From positions 1-64,000 of the forward strand of contig CAJNDS010002492.1 of assembly GCA_905221605.1 (NCBI GenBank): a stretch of 64,000 nt of DNA. The letters run 5' to 3'. The position numbers were made by a program, and so were the translations under genes. This document shows, in pieces, positions 43,660 to 51,583 of this stretch; the stretch's first letter is position 1, and every line of letters starts with the position of its first letter. Under the pieces are notes generated by a model, which did not search any database, was not told where the DNA came from, and saw only the letters and a program-made list of their open reading frames with translations. The stretch comes from Symbiodinium natans (taxonomy: Eukaryota; Sar; Dinophyceae; Suessiales; Symbiodiniaceae).

Positions 43660-45844
43660 TTCATCCAAATCTAGGGTGGCACACCATACCGTGCACACGA
43701 TACCTTAAGCCTCTTCGCTCTCCGCCATTCTCCTAATTTTCCTATAATCCTAGATCCTAAACCCTGGCCCTAAACCCTTAGAAGGTCCAATGAGTCCGAG
43801 GAACATCTGCTGGGACCTGCGTGCTCGAAGCTTGCAAGCTTGTGGTCGCTTCCTGAGCGCCAAGACATCGTGGGTCTTTAGGGCACTGGTGCACGCCTTA
43901 ACAAAGTTGGGACGTGCTTCGAACAACCTCCGACAGCAAAGTCCCGTAACCCAGCAGAACGAGAAGGGAGACATCAGGCATCTTGAGATCTGTTGAGAGT
44001 ACCCTGCTTCTACGCAGCAGATGTCGCGGTTTAGGGTTTAGGGTTTAGGTTTAGGGTTTAGGGCCCTTCCAAGCGTCGATTGCGGGCTCTTCCGTCAGCG
44101 CAGCTGCAAAGGTGGTAGTGATTGGCCTCGACAGGCCCTAAACCCTAAACCCTAAACCCTAAACCGGATGTGTTCCCGCATGTCGTTGTAAGCCCAACAA
44201 ACTGAGAGCGTGCAGCCAAAAAAGAGACAGCAAGAGCCAACAAGCAAAAAACACTTTTACCTATATATATATATAAATATACGCACATATATCTTCAACT
44301 TAATTTACCTAGGTTTCTACACATTTCTGTGCACATACTAACAAACTTGAGGCAGCAGTTCCAAGATACTCACCACCCGAAATCTAAGGGCATGGCAGCG
44401 TTCGAAGCCATGGCTCCTCGGAGGTCGTTGACGTCACAAGCCGGTCCTCTCATGGCTCGGCTTCGTAAGACCAAGTCGCAAGCCTCACAAACCAGACTCC
44501 ATCAGCTCACAACCTGAAGCCCCAAAAGCCCTAAACCCAAAACTCTAGACCCTATCCCCGAACCCCTAAAGCGGCACAAGGTTGCAGAACTCCTGACCCC
44601 CAAGCCCATGGGCATCACCAGTCCGGATGAGCTCGGCATAGAAGTTGAACGGGAGCTGATGCCTGGCATCAGTGGGGGTTTCGGGCCTGTGGTTTAGGGT
44701 TTAGGGTTTAGGGTTTAGGGTACAGGCAAACGACAAGCAGATGTGCAGCTTGGTGGGGGGGGGGGGGGGTGGCGGCCCATCATACTTTTTGCCATCAGCC
44801 ATCATCGATTTCAGAATCAAATTCGTGGGTATCTGCATCAAGTCGGAGAAGTCTTTGTACACAAAAGTCCGCAAACCCTAAACCCGCCCTAAACCCTAAA
44901 CCCTAAACCCTAAACCCTAAACCCTAAACCCTAAACCCTAAACCCTAAACCCTAAACCCTAAACCCTGAACTACTCAGCCGATGGACTCCAGTCAGCTAC
45001 ACAAAGCTCCAACAACAACACGGCCCCAAAGCTCAGAGTCGATGAGATTCGATGTCGCAAGAGCTCGAGGCAAAAGAGTGTGCATGTCCTGCAGGGAAGT
45101 GGCGTGTCTACCCTCCTAAGGGTTTAGGGTTTTAGGGGTTTAGGGGTTTAGGGGTTTAGGGGTTTAGGGGTTTAGGGGTTTAGGGGTTTAGAGGTTAGGG
45201 TTAAGACCCTAAACCCTAAGAGGTGACGTGTTCAGCTTGTGAAATCGAGACAATTCGTGAGATTTGAGTATTATACCCTCCCCCCTCTCCCCCTCCAGCC
45301 CTCTCATGTGTTAATATACCTACCATGGTGTATTCCAAGTGCTTTATAGGGAACATGTTCTATTGTGTTATAGGCTGGGGGGGAGGTTTACAATGCCGCC
45401 AACATAGTGCAAATTCGGTGTCAACGACTTTCGGGGGGGTCGTGCCCACCTCCAGTGATCACCACTGAATCCGGTGCGCACCATGGCTAATGCTTTCGCC
45501 GAGCTCGCTGGGTTCAGGGTTTAGGGTTCAGGGTTCAGGGTCTAGGGTTTAGAGTTTTTTTGGCACCCGCATAGCTGGACGAACCACTCCGCAGAGAGTT
45601 TAGGGTTTAGGGTTTAAGGTTTAGGTTTTAGGGTGTTGCCATGCTTCAGTCCCCCAAGGGCTGACGAGCCATGGCTGCTCAGGGTAAAGCGCAAGCCCGT
45701 CCGGCTGCTCAAGGTTTCTCACTAGCGCAAGCAACTCGCTGCATGCAAGAACAGCGTGCCCAAAAAACACTAAACCCTATACAGCCTATCAACCCCACAA
45801 ACCCTATACACCCTATAAATCCTATACATCCTATAAACCCTAAC
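43660..45844. other. Repeat-rich stretch, no confident gene
   Basis: Open stretches at 43,790-43,996 and 44,329-44,517 (both plus, both containing NLRQQ) lack splice support. Heptamer arrays lie at 44,031, 44,136, 44,694, 44,887 and 45,119. The rest is unique sequence without recognisable content. Confidence 0.5.
45132..45190 (+). repeat. TTTAGGGG octamer array
   Basis: About seven units of the 8-bp variant TTTAGGGG, distinct from the surrounding heptamers. Confidence 0.95.
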
Positions 45845-45962
45845 CCCTTTTTTGCTGGCGAGCTTTCTGGCAAGGACGTACTCAGGCATAGCCTCCCGTG
45901 TGTGCAAACAAAACCTACTCGACTCCGGCTTTCGATATTGAGAAGAGTCCTGTCCTGCTACC
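45845..45962 (-). CDS. Exon-like segment
   Basis: VAGQDSSQYRKPESSRFCLH, then TREAMPEYVLARKLASKKG, lies between CTACAG beside a TTTAGGG array and GGG|GTTAGG. Good amino-acid content; no recognisable family. Confidence 0.5.
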
Positions 45963-46133
45963 CTGTAGGGTTTAGGGTTTAGGGTTTAGGGTTTAGGGTT
46001 TAGGGTTTAGGGTTTAGGGTTTAGGGTTTAGGCGAATGTAACGACTGCATAAAAGAGCAAGAGTAACAAGGTTAATGATGAACACTATACAGGTAACAAT
46101 GTAGTAATAGTAGATGAAAATCAACAACGGAAA

Positions 46134-46246
46134 CTTGGCTGCACTCAGGAGGGTAGCTATAAATTAAACTTTTGGCTGCCTTAATAAGAAACCCAATAAA
46201 CCCAAAAAAGGTAAGGATCTACAGTTACAGTAAAAGTACCACAAAG
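46134..46246 (+). repeat. Dispersed repeat, copy 2
   Basis: This matches 27,711-27,820 with only a few substitutions and single-base gaps. It has no accompanying MITE here. Confidence 0.9.
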
Positions 46247-46252
46247 GAAACA

Positions 46253-46384
46253 AGCAACAACATCTGCCGGAGAAGCACTGCTGGATGTCGCTAGACACCC
46301 TCATTGTGAAACGTGTCGTTCGGGGACAGGTTCTTTTGCTGCCTTCCGATGTCTTAAGGATTAAGGAGGACATGCGCACTTCAT
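46253..46384 (+). CDS. Possible terminal exon (strand uncertain)
   Basis: The plus strand reads KQQHLPEKHCWMSLDTLIVK, then RVVRGQVLLLPSDVLRIKED and a TGA stop. The minus strand is also open (46,164-46,379) but less protein-like. Neighbouring genes are on minus, so this would be a separate transcript. Confidence 0.35.
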
Positions 46385-46951
46385 GATGGGGTTTAGGGTT
46401 TAGGGTTTAGGGTTAGGGTTTAGGGTTTAGGGTTTAGGGTTTAGGGTTTAGGGGCGGGCGCGGAGACTTATCGCACCCCCCCTTCATCTCACGCGTCCTC
46501 ACTGACCAAAGCCACTGACCATGTGCACAGGAGCTCTCTGGAACGCTCTCAGTTCTCAGAGTTCCCCCGACTTTTGGGGGACCAAATGAACCCTACAAGG
46601 GTTTAGGGTTTAGGCTTTAGGGTTTAGGGCTCACAATACCCCATTAGGGATTCGTGTAGAGGGTGTGGGATCTCCCAATCTTCGGGTTCATCTGGTCCTC
46701 AAGGAGTTCCCCTAAACCCTAAACCCTAAACCCTAAACCCTAAACCCTAAACCCTAAACCCTAAACTCCTTCTCTTTTTTTTGAAAGGCGCACTCACCGG
46801 GGCTCGGCCACGCGCTCCTTCAGCTCCTCGATCCAACAGTCCTTCACTGAACTTGGTAGGGTTTAGGGTTTAGGGTTTAGGGTTTAGGGTTTAGGGTTAG
46901 GGTTTAGGGTTTAGGGTTAGGGTTTAGGAATTAGAGTACCCGGAAAAAAAC

Positions 46952-48643
46952 ATATTCCCAAGTAGGCCGAAGAGTCCCTCATCGCCTCGGACTCGGCGGC
47001 AAACTCCCCGGGCGTGAACTGCACCTCTCCTCGGATGGCCATTAAGGGTTAAGGGTTTAGGGCTTCCAGGGTTTAGGGTTTAAGGGTTTAGGGTTTCAAG
47101 GGTTTAGGCTGAAAAATGTTCCTTAATGTGATATCCTCTTCAACCCAAAATAGACGAAAAAAACATATGCCAAGGGCATACCTAGGCTCCAATTGGGGGT
47201 AGGTGGACCTGGAAAGCCCAGGGGATGAAGCCTTGGTAGCCCAGTAACCATATTATAATGAACCATTTTTTTGGGTTAGGGTTTAGGGTTTAGGGTTTAG
47301 GGTTTAGGGTTTAGGGTTTAGGGTTTAGGGTTTAGGGTTTAGGGTTTAGGGTTTCGGGTTTAGGGTTTAGGGTTTACATAACCGAAAAAACAAGGGTAAC
47401 GGGTACCACTGGGCTGCCAAGAAGCTGTCATCGTTGGGGATCAAGGTGATCGTCGCGCGGGCGATGTCCTCGGAGGTGTAGTAGACCAGGTCACGGTCCT
47501 CCTTCTTGCTCCAGTAGACCTTTACTGTACTGAACTTGGTGCCCATTTTAGCCCCTAAACCCTACACCCCAAACCCTAAACCCAAACATTAAAACACAAA
47601 AGTTTAAACCCAAAACCCTTAACCTAATTCCGCTTGAGAAGCATATAGCTTTAGCTGTTCCTTAGGGGTTACCGTAGCCAAAAATTGAGAATGTTTCTTG
47701 AGTGCCCCCTAAGAGACGAGGCTGCCGTTCTTGGCGATCCACATCTCGCGCTCGAACCAGTCTTCCTCTCAGGGTATGGGCCCGTAAATGGGACCCCTTA
47801 CATACCCGGTATAGACCCTCTGCAACGCAAGGGCCCATACATCAGAAGCCTTTCTAGGTGGTAGGGGACCACATTAGGGCCCTAAACCCTAAACGCTAAA
47901 CCCTAAACCCTAAACCCCAAACCCTGAGATCCTCCTTCCGCCGGTCGCCCTCGGCCTTCACCTTCCACAACTTGGCCTTGAAGACCGGAGCAAACTGGTC
48001 TTTCCTCGGTTTAGGGTTTAGGGTTTCGGGTTTAGGGCTTCGGGTTTCAGGTAAGCCAAAACCCTCTGGAAAGATCGGAATCCTAAAATAGCATCCTGTT
48101 ACAAACCCAAGAAGGGACAATGCAAAATCAATTCCAATTGGGGCCTACCTAGTTTCTTGTCCTCGCCGACCTTCATGCGGCGATTCTTGACATTCAGCCT
48201 GAACTGCTTGATCTCGGCGGCCACATCCCCACCCAGGCGCATCGTCTGGATGGCACCGTCCATGTTGGCGGTGTGCAAAAGGAGTCCCGTCCATTTCGTG
48301 TACTCTTCGGGTGACTCCGCAGAGAAGCCAATGTTCACATCCTTCTCATGCCTTGGTAGCCCAGCAACCAGACTATGGGCTTTAGGGTGTTAGGGTTTTA
48401 GGGGTTGTGAAGAAGTAACGGGCAAAGGGCTTTGCGCTGGCCGGAGCTGAGATTGGCCTGGAGTTTGTTAAGGACTGTGAGTACAAGAGGGAAAATCCCA
48501 AGGTGCCCACTAGGGCTACCAAGATGCTCATCTTGGTTGTAGCACTGCAGCCTGAAGGCGTACTCGCGTGCGGCTCCCACCAATGGGGTCACCTTAGCAC
48601 CGGTGAGCTTCGAGCCGTCCACCAGGACCAAGCGCTTGTTCTC
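46952..48643 (-). CDS. Tandem PH-domain protein, seven phased exons (partial gene)
   Basis: Exons on minus: 48,643-48,528; 48,351-48,149; 47,999-47,923; 47,765-47,718; 47,534-47,426; 47,231-47,209; 47,024-46,952. All six junctions keep the frame. Exons 1-2 give the C-terminal half of a PH domain (REYAFRLQCYNQDE, then FSAESPEEYTKWTGLLLH, ending on the hallmark Trp helix). Exons 4-7 give a second PH domain start (EREMWIAKNGSL, VYWSKKEDRDLVYYTSED, ATITLIPND, EFAAESEAM). PH domains bind phosphoinositides or proteins at membranes. Introns are 149-194 nt and all contain TTTAGGG-like sequence; two are recognisable inserted elements with GC donors. The gene continues upstream of 48,643 (acceptor CTACCAAG) and probably downstream (46,795-46,855, DCWIEELKERVAEP with a GTGAGT donor). 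The PH assignment is by motif; the exon structure is seen directly. Confidence 0.75.
47025..47208 (-). other. Intron 6 of the PH gene (GT-AG)
   Basis: The donor is CAG|GTCCAC and the acceptor GAGAG. The 3' half is a run of TTTAGGG, TTAAGGG and TTTCAAGGG variants reading on plus. Confidence 0.6.
47232..47425 (-). mobile_element. Introner forming intron 5 of the PH gene (GC-AG)
   Basis: On the minus strand the insert starts CTTGGCAGCCCAGTGG and ends ACTGGGCTACCAAG. GCTT is duplicated on both sides. The left GCTT provides the GC donor, and the AAG of the right inverted repeat provides the acceptor. Splicing restores the uninterrupted frame (NDDS, then FIPWAFQ). About 100 bp of TTTAGGG units (47,272-47,374) lie inside. 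Confidence 0.85.
47535..47717 (-). other. Intron 4 of the PH gene (GT-AG)
   Basis: The donor is CTC|GTCTCT and the acceptor ACCAAG. It contains degenerate CCCTAAA units (47,552-47,580 on plus). Confidence 0.6.
47766..47922 (-). other. Intron 3 of the PH gene, donor made of a heptamer variant
   Basis: The intron begins GTTTGGGGTTTAGGG, so the 5' splice site is itself part of a telomere-like array (47,880-47,922), and ends GAGAG. It also contains an inverted pair around GGTATGTAAGGGGTCCC. Confidence 0.65.
48000..48148 (-). other. Intron 2 of the PH gene (GT-AG)
   Basis: The donor is CTAG|GTAGGC and the acceptor GAAAG. Four to five degenerate heptamers sit within about 40 bases of the acceptor (48,008-48,047). 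Confidence 0.6.
48352..48527 (-). mobile_element. Introner forming intron 1 of the PH gene (GC-AG)
   Basis: GCAT is duplicated at 48,348-48,351 and 48,524-48,527. Inverted ends are CTTGGTAGCCC and GGGCTACCAAG. Splicing GA|GCAT...CCAAG|GCAT restores GAT GAG CAT GAG AAG (DEHEK). The interior carries part of the TAAGGACTGT...ATCCCAAGG hairpin family and a few heptamers. Confidence 0.85.
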
Positions 48644-48702
48644 CTTGGTAGCCCAGAAACCACCTTTTGTTCAGGTTACCCCCTTTTTTAGTTAGCACAG
48701 GG

Positions 48703-48816
48703 GACGCCTGTCGGTAAGATGGTCCCAAAACCCATACCCCCCCCTACGCTTTTACACCTATAACAAATAAGCCTAATCAAATAGGGAGTTCTAAAAACCA
48801 TCTTCCCAACAGGCGT
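48703..48816. mobile_element. MITE with 20-bp inverted ends
   Basis: ACGCCTGTCGGTAAGATGGT at the left matches ACGCCTGTTGGGAAGATGGT from the other strand at the right, 18 of 20. It lies in the intron just upstream of the first phased PH exon. Confidence 0.8.
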
Positions 48817-49025
48817 GGCCAGGTTGATAGAATTTATGGTAAATTTAGGGTTTCAGGGCTTGGGGGTGGGAAAGCCTGAAGCATCTGCCCTGCTGGGGCA
48901 CTTCATCCTCGGCTACCTCTACGAAGAGGTGCGCCAGACAAGTTTAATCTTTGGAGCTCTGCAAGTGCTCTGCAGTCACGTCGTGCATTAAATGCATCAG
49001 CCAAGAGCAAGTTTGAAAGTTTGTT

Positions 49026-49066
49026 GAAGCCATTTGGGTTTCAGCACCAAAGCATTTTGCCACTTG
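49026..49066 (+). other. Two relict spliced-leader-like sequences
   Basis: GAAGCCATTTGGGTTTCAG and AAAGCATTTTGCCACTTG lie in tandem 15-55 bases before an ATG. Both resemble the dinoflagellate spliced leader core (TAGCCATTTTGGCTCAAG). Such relicts mark genes that passed through a trans-spliced mRNA. The match is degenerate, but the pair recurs before the next two genes. Confidence 0.55.
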
Positions 49067-49080
49067 TGAGCCTTTGAGCA

Positions 49081-49347
49081 ATGGGTTACGAGCAGAACTA
49101 CAAGGTTCGGAGTGGCACACCAGAAGAGCTACACGACAAGTTCTGCGACGACGTTCATTTGAAGATTACGAAGGCACACTACAAGAGAAAGAGCAGGATG
49201 CGAAAGCTAAAGAAGTGGGAACCTTCCGACAGATACGATAAGTCTCTGCGGCACACTCTTCGTCGCGTCAAATACTGCCTAGCGACCGGCTCTCTCCTCT
49301 ACGAATACTTGATTGAGAGCAAACCAGAGAAGATGCTGGTGTATTGA
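49081..49347 (+). CDS. Small basic protein, 88 residues, unknown
   Basis: ATG to TGA without introns. The protein is rich in Lys, Arg and Tyr (KAHYKRKSRMRKLKKW) with no signal peptide or membrane helix. The basic character would suit nucleic-acid or ribosome binding, but no family is recognised. It is followed by a spacer that resembles the spacer after the next gene. The lack of introns and the leader relicts upstream suggest a retroposed gene. Confidence 0.6.
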   Translation: MGYEQNYKVRSGTPEELHDKFCDDVHLKITKAHYKRKSRMRKLKKWEPSDRYDKSLRHTLRRVKYCLATGSLLYEYLIESKPEKMLVY

Positions 49348-49368
49348 GCCGAGCAGTGCTGACCCTTT

Positions 49369-49502
49369 TGTGCAAGTGCTGACCTACCCTGTGCAGATGT
49401 AGTGTTTGCCTTGCGACCAAAACCTCGTACAGAAAAAAGCCCTTTTAGTACAGCCAAGGGCTACCACAAACCTTTGGAGAGAACACGAAAGCCAGTGAAA
49501 AG
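49369..49502 (+). repeat. Shared intergenic cassette, copy 1
   Basis: GTGCAGATGTAGTGTTTGCC, then AGTACAGCCAAGGGCTACCA, then CGAAAGCCAG, occur in the same order after the next gene (51,241-51,410). The proteins upstream are unrelated, so the conserved part is the spacer. Confidence 0.65.
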
Positions 49503-49590
49503 GTAGCTTTTCTGTTGCTTGAGCGTTGTTGTCACATTGTGCGTTCTTGCATCAGTTGAGACAAAGCATGAGCGACTTGTTTGCTTATCA

Positions 49591-49632
49591 GAAGCATTTT
49601 GCTTCAAACAAGTTGAAGGCATTTTGTCTTGA
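49591..49632 (+). other. Two relict spliced-leader-like sequences
   Basis: AGAAGCATTTTGCTTCAAAC and TGAAGGCATTTTGTCTTGAC lie 27-68 bases before the ATG of the ubiquitin-like fusion gene, the same arrangement as at 49,026. Confidence 0.55.
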
Positions 49633-49658
49633 CATACCTACCCTCGTCAGCTTCAGAG

Positions 49659-51050
49659 ATGGCTCCCTCCAGCTCTTCCAGCTCTTGTAGCTCTCCACGC
49701 GCTTTCTTGGAGAGCCTCGCAAGTGGTGAGACTACTCCTTCGTCGCTTCCTGACATCAACGAGGGCAACATCTGCATCAGGTATGCAGTTTGCGACTCTC
49801 GTCGTCCAGAAGGGACTATGGTGAGTGATGGTCAGTGGGTGCTCCGTGTCTCTACCAATGCGCGACCCTTGGTCGTGGCAGATGAGATTTACCAGCGCCT
49901 GATGAGGGACGACTTTTTCCTCATCAACTTCAGCGATTTTGAGTGGCAGGTGTCCTTTCTTTGGTGCGAGAGCTTCCCGTTTCCGAACTCCAGAACCTAC
50001 CCCCTCAACCCACGGACAGTCTTGGTTGATGGTGGCTATGTTGTGGTGCGTCTTGGTTTCAAGGATGCAGAGGCTTCTGCCGAGAACGAGGACACCGAAA
50101 GCGATGCAGAATCTTCTGCTGAGAACGAGGGCACCGAAAGCGATGCAGGTTCAGACACACCGAGTCTCTCTTGCTTCCTACCGTTGTCCTACTTGGAGGA
50201 CGGCTCTGACCTTTACAGCGATGATGAGGACACTCCTGAGGATGATGACGGCGCCTTCGTTGAGGTCAGGGACAACCACAATCGCCCTCGTCTTCATCTC
50301 AAGCGCATCGGGAGCCTTTGGAAGACCGTAGACAACCTGAAGGAGATGATTACGGAAGAGGTGCGAAACCTTGTGCCTTCCAGTCAGCCATCTCTGACCG
50401 TTTCGGACTTCAACCTTGTCCACAACGGCGTTGTGATGCAGAGCGACGAGTACATCGCCGACTTCTTGAACTACCCGACCGAGCGGAAGCTGGTGGTTCG
50501 GATGATCTTGAGGCTTAGAGGTGGTGGCAAAAAGGGTGTCAGAAACGATGCCACCAAGCAGAAGCAGAAGGAGAAGAAGGTTGAAAGCAAACTCTTGGCT
50601 GTCAGTGAGGGTCTGAAGTCTTCAACTGTGACTGCTGATGCCATTCCGTATTGCCTCGGTGTCAAAAACGACACTCGGAATGTGATTAGTGGAGCAGACA
50701 GCAATCCTCGTGAGACCATGAAGCACCTCCTAGAGTACAACTGCGTGGACAATCTCCAGAAAGCCTTTGACAAGTTGGACGAGGCTGGTGAGACAGACAA
50801 GAAGGTTGCCATCGCTTCTCACTCCTTGTTCGGTCCGAATGGCAACTCCTTCCACAAGCTCTATGCGGAGTTGGAGGTGATTTGGAGCACATCGCGCGTT
50901 GCCTTCCAGTACTTGTATGAGAAGTGCGATTTCAAAGATGTCAGGGAACTCAAGGACCTGATTAGGAGCGTAAGAGACGTGAAGATTGGGCAGTCTTTGG
51001 CACAGGCAGGATGTCTCAAACCCCCTAGGGTTAGCTTTCAAACCCCCTAG
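49659..51050 (+). CDS. Ubiquitin-like fusion protein, 463 residues
   Basis: The start is the ATG at 49,659 (MAPSSSSSS); the frame is open further upstream only through non-ATG codons. Residues 1-130 are an unknown N-terminal region with a Ser-rich start. About residues 138-170 hold two acidic repeats (AENEDTESDAESS and AENEGTESDAGSD). Residues about 205-288 form a ubiquitin-like domain that ends MILRLRGGG, the ubiquitin C-terminal signature. A Lys-rich linker (KKGVRNDATKQKQKEKK) and about 150 residues of unknown fold follow. In ubiquitin-ribosomal fusions a hydrolase cuts after LRLRGG; the same could release the C-terminal part here, which is an inference. The last eight codons and the stop lie in a 22-bp tandem repeat, so the original C-terminus may have been different. 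Confidence 0.75.
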   Translation: MAPSSSSSSCSSPRAFLESLASGETTPSSLPDINEGNICIRYAVCDSRRPEGTMVSDGQWVLRVSTNARPLVVADEIYQRLMRDDFFLINFSDFEWQVSFLWCESFPFPNSRTYPLNPRTVLVDGGYVVVRLGFKDAEASAENEDTESDAESSAENEGTESDAGSDTPSLSCFLPLSYLEDGSDLYSDDEDTPEDDDGAFVEVRDNHNRPRLHLKRIGSLWKTVDNLKEMITEEVRNLVPSSQPSLTVSDFNLVHNGVVMQSDEYIADFLNYPTERKLVVRMILRLRGGGKKGVRNDATKQKQKEKKVESKLLAVSEGLKSSTVTADAIPYCLGVKNDTRNVISGADSNPRETMKHLLEYNCVDNLQKAFDKLDEAGETDKKVAIASHSLFGPNGNSFHKLYAELEVIWSTSRVAFQYLYEKCDFKDVRELKDLIRSVRDVKIGQSLAQAGCLKPPRVSFQTP

Positions 51051-51146
51051 GGTTAGCTTTCAAACCCCCTAGGGTTAGCTTTCAAACCCCCTAGGGTTAG
51101 CTTTCAAACCCCCTAGGGTTAGGTTTCAAACCCCCTAGGGTTTAGC
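51017..51146 (+). repeat. 22-bp tandem repeat, six copies, overlapping a stop codon
   Basis: CAAACCCCCTAGGGTTAGCT starts at 51,017, 51,039, 51,061, 51,083, 51,105 and 51,127. The unit contains an inverted AACCCCCTAGGGTT and resembles two head-to-head heptamers. The first copy is coding and the stop is in the second. Confidence 0.95.
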
Positions 51147-51240
51147 CCATCAGGCATCTTCTTCTACAGCCCCAGCCGAAGCTCCTGTGGCGATGATGCC
51201 GTGAGCGCTTGAGTTCCGGCAGTGCAGTGTGCAGACCCTG

Positions 51241-51410
51241 TGCAAGTTTTGTGCAGATGTAAGTGTTTGCCCTTGCAAACTATTAATTATTAAGATTATA
51301 TGGCTCATACAGACGGCTGGACTAGCCCACCAGCGCTTGTACATGGAACTCTCCTCAACAGCCCGTTTGTACAGTTAAGGGGCTACGACAAACCAAGAAA
51401 GCCAGAACAA
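51241..51410 (+). repeat. Shared intergenic cassette, copy 2
   Basis: GTGCAGATGTAAGTGTTTGC, then TGTACAGTTAAGGGGCTACG, then AAGAAAGCCAG, in the same order as 49,369-49,502. Confidence 0.65.
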
Positions 51411-51505
51411 GAGTAGTGACAAACATCGCTGGTGAGCGCGTGTGCTTTCCTGCCCTAAACCTCAAACCAGCTTGTGCAGTTGAGAAGCCACGCGTGAGCT
51501 ACATC

Positions 51506-51545
51506 TGAAGCCGTTTTGGTGAATTCGTGGCATTTTGCCTGTAGG
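51506..51545 (+). other. Two relict spliced-leader-like sequences
   Basis: TGAAGCCGTTTTGGTGAATT and CGTGGCATTTTGCCTGTAG lie about 40-80 bases before the ATG of the 231-residue gene. Confidence 0.55.
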
Positions 51546-51583
51546 TTTCCAGCCCTAGACCTCCCTCGGCTTCTTTGAGATTC

